Shown: in pieces, positions 6,626-14,363 of the stretch
How the letters are laid out: every line of letters begins with the position of its first letter
How positions within the stretch are numbered: position 1 is the stretch's first letter
Origin: CAYONZ01 sp964405465
Lineage (GTDB): Bacteria > Bdellovibrionota > Bdellovibrionia > Bdellovibrionales > JAMPXM01
Reading direction: 5' to 3'
NCBI GenBank assembly: GCA_964405465.1
Contig: CAYONZ010000071.1
Coordinates: 1 to 14,848 of the forward strand
DNA length: 14,848 nt
The notes under the pieces: model-generated
Told to the model about the DNA's origin: nothing
The model's input: only the letters and a program-made list of their open reading frames with translations
Database searches by the model: none
Made by a program: the position numbers and the translations under genes

Positions 6626-7552
6626 TTACTTTGTGTTTTTACCGGCAAAAATATCCATTACTGAATGCAAGAGCGCAATGGCCTCTTTCTTTGGACGCTG
6701 AAAAGCATTGCGGCCCATGATGCTGCCAAAAGCTCCGCCTGCAGCGAGTCCCTTTACTTCCTCAAGAAGCTCTTCGGTCGATTTCGCCTCGCCGCCACTG
6801 AAAATCACAATGCGTTTTCCACCAAATGAGGAGTCCACAACATGCCGCACGCGATCTGACATCTTGCTCACATTGATACTTTGAGCTTGATAAACTTTCT
6901 TAGCAGCCTCTTGTTCGATGTGCTCTGATGGCGGCTTAACCTTAATGATATGGGCACCCAATTGTGCCGCAACTTGTGCCGCGTAGGCGACGACATCAAT
7001 CGCTGTTTCACCGGCTTTAGAAATTTGCTCACCCCTAGGATAGGACCAAATCACTACAACCAAACCAGCTTCTTTCGCCTTGCGTGCTGCAATGGCAATC
7101 TCTTCGTACATTTGCTTACGCTCAGCACTTCCTGGGTAAATCGTAAAACCAATACCCACACATCCTAGGCGAAGAGCATCTTCAACCGATGAGGTCACTG
7201 CAGAAATTGGAGCTTTATTGCTAAACAAAGATTCAGAATTGTTTACTTTCAGAATCAACGGAATTTCTCCTGCATAATCACGCGCACAAGCTTCAATGAA
7301 TCCCAACGGGGCTGCATAAGCATTGCATCCTGATTCAATGGCCAAGTTGAAGTGATAAGCAGGATCATAGCCATCTGGATTTTTGGCAAAGCTACGAGCA
7401 GGGCCATGCTCAAAACCTTGATCCACTGGCAAAATCACCATTTTTCCAGTTCCAGCAAGCCGACCATGATTGAGGAGTCGGGCGAGATTCGTCAATGTTC
7501 CTGGATTATCTGATCCATACCAGCTTAAGATTTCACGTACTTTTGGTGTCAT
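6626..7552 (-). CDS. fbaB: Class I fructose-bisphosphate aldolase, DhnA/FbaB type
   Basis: This enzyme cleaves fructose 1,6-bisphosphate to dihydroxyacetone phosphate and glyceraldehyde 3-phosphate, or runs the reverse in gluconeogenesis, using a Schiff-base lysine and no metal. The 308-residue product has the DhnA-family signatures VDQGFEHGP (43-51), the Schiff-base region HIIKVKPP (K204 or K206), and phosphate-binding loops FSGGEAKS (251-258) and GSIMGRNAF (276-284). The ATG at 7552 has GAGGAG 6 nt upstream. The gene is 19 bp before lysS, so the two likely share a transcript. Within the DhnA family some members act in aromatic amino acid synthesis in archaea, but the length and motifs here fit the bacterial FbaB-like aldolases. 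The exact subfamily was not tested. Confidence 0.88.
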   Translation of the reverse strand: MTPKVREILSWYGSDNPGTLTNLARLLNHGRLAGTGKMVILPVDQGFEHGPARSFAKNPDGYDPAYHFNLAIESGCNAYAAPLGFIEACARDYAGEIPLILKVNNSESLFSNKAPISAVTSSVEDALRLGCVGIGFTIYPGSAERKQMYEEIAIAARKAKEAGLVVVIWSYPRGEQISKAGETAIDVVAYAAQVAAQLGAHIIKVKPPSEHIEQEAAKKVYQAQSINVSKMSDRVRHVVDSSFGGKRIVIFSGGEAKSTEELLEEVKGLAAGGAFGSIMGRNAFQRPKKEAIALLHSVMDIFAGKNTK

Positions 7553-7702
7553 AGTTCTCTCCTCGTTTTAAATAACCAAAAGAGCCTAATTCAGAATAAT
7601 TCTTTAAATCAAGCAAGTTCCACCGGCATTGACTTTTGCTAAGGAGACTGTCACCTTGCTTCCAAGACAGTGATCATGATTTGAGCAAATTGTTCGGGGC
7701 AA

Positions 7703-7825
7703 ATGAAAAGCACTGCTAGAGGCCCAAAGATGTTTAAAACCCTAAGAACCTCAATCATGCTTCTTCACTGCGTGAAATGCTGTGTGGGTGGAATACTACG
7801 CGGAATTGTGGAATTCGCGATTTAA
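7703..7825 (+). CDS. Doubtful small ORF, 40 residues, cationic and hydrophobic
   Basis: An ATG at 7703 opens 40 codons that end in TAA at 7823-7825. The product is basic with a hydrophobic C-terminal half (SIMLLHCVKCCVGGILRG) containing three cysteines. A GGGG lies just 3 nt upstream, which is only a marginal ribosome binding site. It ends 29 bp before the nfu-like gene. No family is recognised. Chance is the default explanation, because the region must also contain promoters. Confidence 0.13.
   Translation: MKSTARGPKMFKTLRTSIMLLHCVKCCVGGILRGIVEFAI
7799..7819. repeat. Bulged inverted repeat upstream of the Fe-S scaffold gene
   Basis: CGCG(G)AATT, GTGG, AATTCGCG form an 8-bp dyad with one extra G in the left arm. 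The inner GAATT-GTGG-AATTC is a perfect repeat. It lies 35 bp before the nfu-like ATG, a position suited to an operator. It does not match the IscR consensus as I know it. Confidence 0.4.
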
Positions 7826-7854
7826 AATACTGAGAATCCTATGAGGAGTCTAAA

Positions 7855-8460
7855 ATGAATACGACAAACACTGTTTTCGAAGTCACCTTTGAGCCTACAC
7901 CCAACGAACAAAGCATGAAATTCAACATTAAAAAGCAGAACTCGGCGCAATCGTTAACTGCAGACATGAGCGGCGCGAAGCCTCTATCACCCACGCCGAG
8001 CGAATATCGATCTATTCAGGATGCATCCAATTCCCCGCTCGCGCGCAAGCTTTTTGGATTTCCTTGGACAGAAGCTGTTTACATCGGGCCAGACTTTATC
8101 ACGATCACCAAGCAAGATTGGGTAGAATGGAAAACTCTAGCAGAACCGCTTGCGGGACTCATTGGTGAACACCTCGAATCCGGAGAGCCTGTCGTCATTT
8201 CTGCGGCCCAAACCACAGCATCTGCAGCAGACTCCCCGGAAGTGCAACTCATCAAAAAAATCTTAAACGAGGAAATTCGCCCCGAGGTCGCACTTCATGG
8301 CGGAGACATCGTTTTTCATAAATATGAAAATCGAACTGTCTATGTGTACATGCAAGGGGCCTGCTCAGGCTGCGCAAGCTCGACATATACCCTGCGTATG
8401 GGAGTTGAAACTAGGTTAAAGTCAGCTCTTCCAGAAATTGAAGCGGTCGAGGCGATTTAG
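7855..8460 (+). CDS. Nfu/NifU-type iron-sulfur cluster carrier
   Basis: The 201-residue cytosolic protein has two domains: an Nfu_N-like region (about 8-110, with TPNEQSMKF, SPLARKLFGF and GPDFITITK) and a C-terminal NifU-like domain (about 125-201). The latter carries GACSGCASS, in which C170 and C173 form the CxxC that holds a bridging [4Fe-4S] cluster at a dimer interface. Proteins of this layout (Nfu1/NFU) transfer clusters to apo-enzymes, and they differ from NfuA, whose N-terminal domain is a degenerate A-type one. The ATG at 7855 has an excellent GAGGAG 6 nt upstream. It stands alone between divergent fba and the downstream ABC-F gene, with no isc or suf genes in view. An inverted repeat at 7799-7819 may be a control site. 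Confidence 0.9.
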   Translation: MNTTNTVFEVTFEPTPNEQSMKFNIKKQNSAQSLTADMSGAKPLSPTPSEYRSIQDASNSPLARKLFGFPWTEAVYIGPDFITITKQDWVEWKTLAEPLAGLIGEHLESGEPVVISAAQTTASAADSPEVQLIKKILNEEIRPEVALHGGDIVFHKYENRTVYVYMQGACSGCASSTYTLRMGVETRLKSALPEIEAVEAI

Positions 8461-8544
8461 ACTGATCTCGATTGCCACGAGCCACTCTCCGCCTAGTGAG
8501 CTGAAGCCGCAAGTACGAAAACTATTTAAAGAAGGTCGTAACGA

Positions 8545-8573
8545 TTGATCTTTTTTAGGCTTCGACATACAAA
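8545..8573 (+). promoter_or_regulatory. Candidate promoter for the ABC-F gene
   Basis: TTGATC (8545-8550), a 17-nt spacer and TACAAA (8568-8573) match 4 of 6 positions in each sigma70 box. The predicted start near 8580 would leave a leader of about 40 nt before ATG 8622. It lies in the 161-bp gap after the nfu-like gene. Confidence 0.35.
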
Positions 8574-8621
8574 GCTTTCTTTCAATTGCATTTAAACTCA
8601 ATCTTAAAACCAGTGGGTCCT

Positions 8622-10214
8622 ATGATTAGCACATCCAATGTGAGTCTCAGCTTTGGCGGCAAAAAACTTTTTGAAGATGTGAATGTCAAGTTCACTCCCG
8701 GAAACTGTTACGGCTTGATTGGCGCCAACGGAGCTGGCAAGTCCACCTTTCTTAAAATTCTCTCCAAAGAGCTCGAACCCAACACCGGTGACATTATCAT
8801 CACTCCGGGAGAACGCCTTTCCATTTTGAAACAAGATCATCATGCCTATGATAGTTTTGAAGTCCTGCAAACAGTTCTGATGGGAAATGAAAAGCTCTAT
8901 CAGATCATGCAACAGAAAAATGATCTCTACGCCAAAGCTGATTTTTCTGAAGCCGATGGAATTTTGGCTTCCGAACTTGAGACTCAATTTGCTGAGCTCA
9001 ATGGCTGGGAAGCCGAGTCTGAAGCTGGAGCGATGCTGGCTGGACTTGGAATTTCAACTGAACTGCACAGCAAGCTGATGAGTGAGCTCGATGGTTCTGA
9101 AAAAGTAAAAGTACTTTTGGCACAAGCACTGTTTGGTCAACCTGACATCCTATTGCTGGATGAACCAACAAACCATCTCGATATCTATGCTATTCAATGG
9201 CTCGAAGACTTTCTTTATGAATTCAAAAACACCGTCATTGTGGTCTCGCACGACCGACATTTTTTAAACAAAGTTTGTACACATATGGTTGATATTGATT
9301 TTTCAAAATTGACCGTTTTTTCGGGGAACTACGATTTCTGGCGACAAGCAAGCGAACTCAATCTCAAACTTCGCTCTGATCAAAACAAAAAAGCAGCAGA
9401 CAAGGCTGAAGAGCTCAAAGCCTTTATTCAAAGATTTTCAGCGAATGCCTCTAAATCACGCCAAGCCTCCTCACGACAAAAGCAACTTGAAAAGCTTGAG
9501 TTCGCTGACATGCCTCTTTCATCGAGAAAGCAGCCCTATGTCGGGTTCGAATCCAAACGCGAAGCTGGCAATGACATTTTAACCGTCAATAAAATCTCAA
9601 AATCCATCAACGGCGAGCTGATACTCAAAGACATCAGCTTCACCGCAAGAAAAGGTGACAAGATTGTATTGCTTGGCCGAAACGATATCGCCAAAACTTT
9701 GCTTTTAGATATTATCAATGGAGAGGTTGAACCCGATTCTGGAAGCTTTACCTGGGGAATCACCACCATCCGAAGCTATTTTCCAACAAACAATGCTAAG
9801 TATTTTACCAATGAGACTTCCTCACTGGTGGATTGGCTCCGACAATACTCAGAAGAGAAAGACGAAACTTTCATTCGTGGGTTTTTAGGCAAAATGCTCT
9901 TTAGTCGGGACGAAGCATTCAAGAGTCCTACGGTTTTATCGGGTGGGGAACGCGTTCGATGCATGCTCTCAAAGATGATGCTCTCGGGTGCCAACGTGTT
10001 GATGCTCGATGGACCAACAAACCATTTGGACCTTGAAAGCATCACCGCGGTGAACGAAGGTATTCAGCGATTCAAGGGCACCGTTATTTTCACTTCACAT
10101 GACCATGAGTTTGTGCAAACTGTGGCCAATCGGATTCTTGATATCGATGTGACCCTAAAAGATGATCGGGAAATGACCTACGACGAATACCTTGAGTTCT
10201 CACGGCCCAAATAG
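8622..10214 (+). CDS. ybiT: ABC-F ATPase, YbiT type, with degenerate second ATP site
   Basis: ABC-F proteins act on the ribosome, moving tRNA in or near the E/P sites, and have two nucleotide-binding domains and no membrane part. The 530-residue length equals that of E. coli YbiT as I recall it. NBD1 has Walker A GANGAGKST (34-42) and Walker B LLLDEPTNHLD (D180, E181). The linker (about 245-305) includes RFSANASKSRQASSRQ. NBD2 has signature LSGGE (439-443). NBD2 Walker A is GRNDIAKT (352-359), its Walker B is LDGPTNHLD with G464 in place of the catalytic Glu, and the NBD1 signature is SELDGSEK (154-161). The frame extends to TTG 8586, but ATG 8622 gives the family N-terminus (MISTSNVSLSFGGK), although its ribosome binding site is weak. 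The degeneration is discussed in the findings. Confidence 0.88.
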   Translation: MISTSNVSLSFGGKKLFEDVNVKFTPGNCYGLIGANGAGKSTFLKILSKELEPNTGDIIITPGERLSILKQDHHAYDSFEVLQTVLMGNEKLYQIMQQKNDLYAKADFSEADGILASELETQFAELNGWEAESEAGAMLAGLGISTELHSKLMSELDGSEKVKVLLAQALFGQPDILLLDEPTNHLDIYAIQWLEDFLYEFKNTVIVVSHDRHFLNKVCTHMVDIDFSKLTVFSGNYDFWRQASELNLKLRSDQNKKAADKAEELKAFIQRFSANASKSRQASSRQKQLEKLEFADMPLSSRKQPYVGFESKREAGNDILTVNKISKSINGELILKDISFTARKGDKIVLLGRNDIAKTLLLDIINGEVEPDSGSFTWGITTIRSYFPTNNAKYFTNETSSLVDWLRQYSEEKDETFIRGFLGKMLFSRDEAFKSPTVLSGGERVRCMLSKMMLSGANVLMLDGPTNHLDLESITAVNEGIQRFKGTVIFTSHDHEFVQTVANRILDIDVTLKDDREMTYDEYLEFSRPK

Positions 10215-10220
10215 GGCGTG
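10201..10220. other. Hairpin overlapping the ABC-F stop codon
   Basis: CAC(G)GCCC, AAATA, GGGCGTG pair over 7 bp with one bulged G, and the loop and right arm include the TAG stop (10212-10214). No T run follows, so it is not a classic terminator. It could stabilise the 3' end of the transcript or mark a factor-dependent end between two convergent genes. Confidence 0.35.
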
Positions 10221-10289
10221 TCCTCAATGGGCTGACCCGCGACGCTGAATCAGAAGCTTTGAATTGTGGGCTGCTTGTTGTCGAAATAC

Positions 10290-12905
10290 TTAGGCCGCAT
10301 TTTTCTTGAGCTCAGTCGAGTCTAAAATTCTCTGTTTTCGACTCAGAATTGAAATGACAAATCGAGTATTCGGACAGCTCTTATCGAGCCGAAATTCTCC
10401 GCCATGCGATTTCACGATGCCGCTGGCGATACTCAATCCAAGACCTGTTCCCTTACCCACCTCTTTGGTCGTAAAAAACGGATGCATTATTTTTTCAGCC
10501 ACTGCATCTGGGATTCCTTTGCCAGAATCGGTGATCCATATCTCAACTTTGTCACCATTTTGTTTTGCCGCAATTTCAACGAAAGCACCTTCTGAACCTT
10601 TGACGGCGTCAAAGGCATTGTTAAGCAAATTCAATATAGCTTGAGAGATCTGCACGGGCCGACAGGTCAACGTCAATCCTTCCTCTATCGGCTGAACTCG
10701 AAGGTCAACATCGTGGTTTTTAAAACGTGAGGCACAAAACTCCAGAGTCTCATCAATAACTTGCTGAATCGAAGCTTCGATCATCGGACTTTTTTCTCCG
10801 TCCCGTGCAAACGAGAGTAGACCGGTGATAATTTTTTGAATTCGGGTGACGGTTTTTTGAATCGACTCAGAGACCTTTGCCAACTTTTCTAGATCAAGTG
10901 GTTCTCGCTGCATGAGATCTTCAATGAGTTCGGCCCTTCCGCGAATCACAGCCAACGGATTATTGATCTCGTGTGCAATGCCACCTGCCATTTCTCCAAG
11001 CGCCGAGAACTTTGCCGCCTGAACCAGTTTAATTTGGCTCAGTTTTAATTCTTTTGTTTTTGCCTCAGCTAACTCATTTGCACGATTGGCAACAAGTGCA
11101 AAATTGCTGACTAAGAGTGAAATCAACAACACCAGAAACGCCAATACAAAGGCAAACCAATCCGCTCCGATATCTGAAGAAACCTTCCATCCAGGCTTCA
11201 GCGACCAATGCAGATACCAAGTTTGATCGGCAAAATGAATAGGCGAAGAAATAACATAGTTTTGATTTTGTACTGGACCGTACAACACATTTTTCGAGAA
11301 CGCATCCGAGTCCGGCGACACCTTGAGATTCAACTGTGACGCCACAGCTTGTATGGAACTTTCAAAGATCATCCGAGTCACAAATGGCGCATATACAAAT
11401 CCAAGAAAATGATTTGCCTCAGTAAAGACAGGCAAAAAGTAGAGAAGGCCAGGTTCTTTGATTTGATTTTGAACCAGCTGAATCGGCTCGGTTACTGTGG
11501 GAAGTTTCGATCGATAGGCCTTTTCGGCAGCTGCTCGACGCCGAGGTTCAGAAGAAATATCCAGTCCTAGAGCGGGTCGGTTTTTGAGGAATGGTTCAAT
11601 TGCCGTAATCACAAACAGTGGGTGATGTAAGTCCGTGAATCCTCCAGGAACTGGGTGGAACACGAACTTGCCGTCTCCATGCGATTCCATCCGATCTAAC
11701 CACCGACCAATATCACGAGGTTCTATACGTTCAATAAGCCCGATTCCATTGATGCCAGGATAATTGTTCACCAAATCAAGTTTGGAGACAAACTGCTGCC
11801 AATTTTTCAAATTATGCGACTCGCTTGCATATAAAAAACCAGCACCTGCACGCAAGAGAGATTCATAAATTGAAATCTTCTTTTCAATATCGACACGGGC
11901 ATCGTCAGCAAGATTGTGAATTCGACTCATCTGTCTTTGAGTATCAAGATTCAAAAATATAGCGACGGCGATCGAACCTATGGTCCAACCCGAAATCATC
12001 ACTTTCATTGGCCAGCGAAGCACTTGCCGCTTAGTGAACTCTTCAATGGCTGTTGCCGTCCACGCAAGAGCAATGGCAAAAAGTTGAAATCGGAGGGTAC
12101 TTTCAAATACACGATCAACAGATCCAACCCAGGTTGTGTCGTGGTCGAGCCTAAAACAAAATGCCAAACTTGACAGAATTACATAGACACTTGAAGAGAA
12201 AAACACGGCTTCACGACCAAAAAAATAAGCAACGAACAAGGCTAAAAAAAATGGTGCAAAGTAGAGTTTCGCTCCGAATCCACTTTGATAGGATATCCAG
12301 ACAAGCATAAAATTCAGCAATAGTGGCACCAACCATACCACATGGTTTTGGCGATACCTTTCCCGATTTTTAGGGTGACAGAGCATCCTGCACAAAGGAC
12401 CCATCACCAAACCGCCAATTGAGAAACGCAAAACAAGATTCATGAAATCAAATGGCACGGCCTGCTCGGCTCCAAGCCAAGAAAAAAATAGCACCGATGC
12501 CGCCATAAAAATTCCAGCCATCAAACAAGCGCAAAAGAGTCCCACCCAGCGAACATGCCCAGCGATGAATCCGACATGCGTTTCGTGCCATCGAAAATAG
12601 CGATGCACCACCCGAAATGCTCCAAAGCCAAGAAGCACTCCCGTGCCAAAGCCAAGAGACATTAACGCCGTTTCCCCAAAGGAAAGTTTCACTGCAAATA
12701 CCGCAACAAATGCCATGAGTATTAGACGCCAATGAAAGCGCCAGGACATAAAAAAACCAACCCCCGTAGCAAAACACAAGGGAAGCGGCTCGCTCAAGTA
12801 TGGTCGAACCAATTCGTTTGCGACTAAAAGCAAAACGAAAACGGAAAACAAAATGATTTCTGTAAAATTTCGAACTCGCCTGTTCACACTGTCTTTATCG
12901 GCCAT
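10290..12905 (-). CDS. MASE1-CHASE membrane sensor histidine kinase
   Basis: The 871-residue inner-membrane kinase begins with a multi-span MASE1-like sensor (about 15-290, roughly eight hydrophobic segments). A further membrane span (about 302-320) is followed by a periplasmic CHASE domain (about 325-575) with YESLLRAGAGFL, NNYPGINGIGLI and ALGLDISSEP, and then the last span (583-606). The cytosolic core has an H-box GEMAGGIAHEINNP (phospho-acceptor H645), N-box NLLNNAFDAV (759-768), G1 DSGKGIP (793-799) and G2 GKGTGLGL (817-824). There is no HAMP, PAS or receiver domain. ATG 12905 is the start; no clear ribosome binding site precedes it. No response regulator gene adjoins it, so it is an orphan kinase here. 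CHASE domains are known to sense small ligands such as cytokinin-like compounds or peptides; the ligand here is unknown. Confidence 0.9.
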   Translation of the reverse strand: MADKDSVNRRVRNFTEIILFSVFVLLLVANELVRPYLSEPLPLCFATGVGFFMSWRFHWRLILMAFVAVFAVKLSFGETALMSLGFGTGVLLGFGAFRVVHRYFRWHETHVGFIAGHVRWVGLFCACLMAGIFMAASVLFFSWLGAEQAVPFDFMNLVLRFSIGGLVMGPLCRMLCHPKNRERYRQNHVVWLVPLLLNFMLVWISYQSGFGAKLYFAPFFLALFVAYFFGREAVFFSSSVYVILSSLAFCFRLDHDTTWVGSVDRVFESTLRFQLFAIALAWTATAIEEFTKRQVLRWPMKVMISGWTIGSIAVAIFLNLDTQRQMSRIHNLADDARVDIEKKISIYESLLRAGAGFLYASESHNLKNWQQFVSKLDLVNNYPGINGIGLIERIEPRDIGRWLDRMESHGDGKFVFHPVPGGFTDLHHPLFVITAIEPFLKNRPALGLDISSEPRRRAAAEKAYRSKLPTVTEPIQLVQNQIKEPGLLYFLPVFTEANHFLGFVYAPFVTRMIFESSIQAVASQLNLKVSPDSDAFSKNVLYGPVQNQNYVISSPIHFADQTWYLHWSLKPGWKVSSDIGADWFAFVLAFLVLLISLLVSNFALVANRANELAEAKTKELKLSQIKLVQAAKFSALGEMAGGIAHEINNPLAVIRGRAELIEDLMQREPLDLEKLAKVSESIQKTVTRIQKIITGLLSFARDGEKSPMIEASIQQVIDETLEFCASRFKNHDVDLRVQPIEEGLTLTCRPVQISQAILNLLNNAFDAVKGSEGAFVEIAAKQNGDKVEIWITDSGKGIPDAVAEKIMHPFFTTKEVGKGTGLGLSIASGIVKSHGGEFRLDKSCPNTRFVISILSRKQRILDSTELKKNAA

Positions 12906-13047
12906 TCATCACAGACAAAAAAGTCGAATCACGCAGTAAATTAACTACTTAAGTGAGCGAGCAGATGGATCAACTATTTATTAACATTGGGTACAAGATT
13001 CACGTTTGTGCAAAGATCGCGAACAAGTGAAAAATACACCGTAGGTT

Positions 13048-13617
13048 CTATAAAACCCACTTCACCTTCATTGAAGCTTCTTCGATAGACCGAAGCTCAT
13101 CAGAAAATCGCGACATCAATTTTTTGGCAAAATCCTCTGCCTCAATTTGAAACTCGCTCAATGCAACTGTCGGCACCGGAGTGCCAGTATTCTCTACATT
13201 GACGGCGAAATGAATGAGCGCTGAAGAGGGAGAAACCGTGGCAATGCTGATGCTGAGCTTACGGTTTTCAAAAAAAATATCATCGCCTTTTCGGGTCCAT
13301 GACATCGCATTGGTCTTGGAACATGTCATTTCGAGACACAACTCAAAACACAAAGAGGCCAAAACTCGCTGTAAACTCACAGCTGTCAAAAGGTCGACCC
13401 GAAATTTCTCTACAATAAAGTGCAGCATTTTGCCGCCCTCTATTTTACTCTGTGCCAATAGGTCTTCGCCATCCACCATGTGCTCAAAACTTACGGAACA
13501 AGGGCCCACCCACGATACAATCGAATCTCCCAATACCTGGTGATTAAGATAGGCAAACAGTGATCGCAGTTGAGTCCCATCATAGGTTTCGGTTTTTGCT
13601 AAAAACAAAGTTTTCAT
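13048..13617 (-). CDS. DUF366-like protein coupled to queC
   Basis: The 189-residue product is soluble with no signal peptide. Its N-terminal half carries the conserved pattern I associate with DUF366 (PF04017, mainly archaeal): YDGTQLRSL (12-20), LGDSIVSWVGPCSV (29-42), FEHMVDGEDL (44-53) and KMLHFIVEKF (63-72). The biochemical role of the family is unknown to me. I recall, without checking, that an archaeal member has a fold related to class II synthetase/biotin-lipoate ligase domains. The ATG (13617-13615) directly follows the queC stop (13620-13618, TGAATG), so translation is coupled and a job in or beside 7-deazaguanine metabolism is plausible. The C-terminal half (about 110-189) is less conserved-looking and charged. 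Downstream is a 142-bp gap before the sensor kinase. Confidence 0.75.
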   Translation of the reverse strand: MKTLFLAKTETYDGTQLRSLFAYLNHQVLGDSIVSWVGPCSVSFEHMVDGEDLLAQSKIEGGKMLHFIVEKFRVDLLTAVSLQRVLASLCFELCLEMTCSKTNAMSWTRKGDDIFFENRKLSISIATVSPSSALIHFAVNVENTGTPVPTVALSEFQIEAEDFAKKLMSRFSDELRSIEEASMKVKWVL

Positions 13618-14289
13618 TCAGACCTTTTCTGGTTTTAAACCATTTTCTTTTGCGCGAGAAAACCGCTGACAGCTCTCACACTCGCCACAAGCAATTTCTC
13701 CGCCAAAATAGCAGGGCCAGATGTGTTCAAAATTGACTTTAAGTTTTACTCCTAATCGCACAATTTCAGTTTTATTCAAATCCGTCGTAAAACACTTTGC
13801 CTCAATATGTGAAGCTGTTGAGAATTTAAAACTCGCGGTTGCAGCATCTAAAAAACCCTGTGTGTTGTCGGCAAACGTCGCGGCCTCTTCAATGTTAAAC
13901 CCTGGGACAACCCACTTCGCACCTAGGCCTTCAGCAAATCCCGCCGCGATATTCAAAAAAATTCCATTGCGATTCGGAACCCAGACAGCCTTGGCTGTTT
14001 GGTTAGAAACTCCCAGATCATCAATGCTCACTTGCGATGCCTTTGGAACACTTTGATCATGTGCGACCAAAGAGGTTTGGGTAAACTCAGCAAACCACTT
14101 CAAATCGAGCACCTTGTGAGGAACTCCTAAATGAGCACAGGTACGTTGAGCAAACGCAATCTCCCGCGGAGCTGCTCTCTGCCCGTAATCAAAGGTCAAG
14201 GCCAAAACCACCTGGCTCACCTGAAGAGCTTGATAAAGATTGACGGTGGAATCAAGACCACTTGAGAGTAAGACCACGGCTTTCGTCAT
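13618..14289 (-). CDS. queC: 7-cyano-7-deazaguanine (preQ0) synthase
   Basis: QueC converts 7-carboxy-7-deazaguanine to preQ0 with ATP and ammonia, a step in queuosine synthesis. The 223-residue product has a PP-loop SSGLDST (9-15; usually SGGLDS, so one Gly is Ser), FDYGQ (33-37), VPNRNGIFL (104-112) and a zinc site of C193, C201, C204 and C207 (CYFGGEIACGECESC). The region that normally reads like VGxNxxDxxGYPDCR is here GFNIEEAATFADNT (130-143), a variant form. ATG 14289 has a weak GGGG-type ribosome binding site upstream. It starts 74 bp after the recJ stop and runs directly into the DUF366-like gene. No preQ1 riboswitch was recognised in the leader. The enzyme assignment is firm for the family, less so for exact substrate use given the altered motif. 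Confidence 0.92.
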   Translation of the reverse strand: MTKAVVLLSSGLDSTVNLYQALQVSQVVLALTFDYGQRAAPREIAFAQRTCAHLGVPHKVLDLKWFAEFTQTSLVAHDQSVPKASQVSIDDLGVSNQTAKAVWVPNRNGIFLNIAAGFAEGLGAKWVVPGFNIEEAATFADNTQGFLDAATASFKFSTASHIEAKCFTTDLNKTEIVRLGVKLKVNFEHIWPCYFGGEIACGECESCQRFSRAKENGLKPEKV

Positions 14290-14363
14290 TTAAAATACCC
14301 CGTTGAATACAAAGATTTGGGCTTAGTATGTGTCCTGATATCACGGGCCACTTAAAGGCGTCA

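Larger units (their letters stand above)
7553..7854. other. Divergent intergenic region between fba and nfu-like genes
   Basis: The 302-bp region separates two divergent genes and should hold both promoters. I could not pick a convincing promoter in either direction. For the minus strand only loose TTGCTT/TTGATT-like boxes occur near 7600-7616. It contains a bulged inverted repeat (7799-7819) close to the nfu start and a 40-codon plus-strand ORF (7703-7825) with a poor ribosome binding site. No riboswitch or RNA gene was recognised. Confidence 0.4.

Noticed and set aside
8586..8621. Twelve-residue extension of the ABC-F from TTG 8586
   Set aside because: The family begins at the MISTSNVS-type methionine, and the 530-residue length then matches YbiT.
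12453..12467. Sigma54-like TGGCAC...TGC box
   Set aside because: It is inside the sensor kinase gene, its spacing does not fit the -24/-12 pattern, and no gene follows on that strand.
14290..14363. preQ1 riboswitch before queC
   Set aside because: No preQ1-I or preQ1-II core sequence or pseudoknot pattern could be seen in the 74-bp gap.
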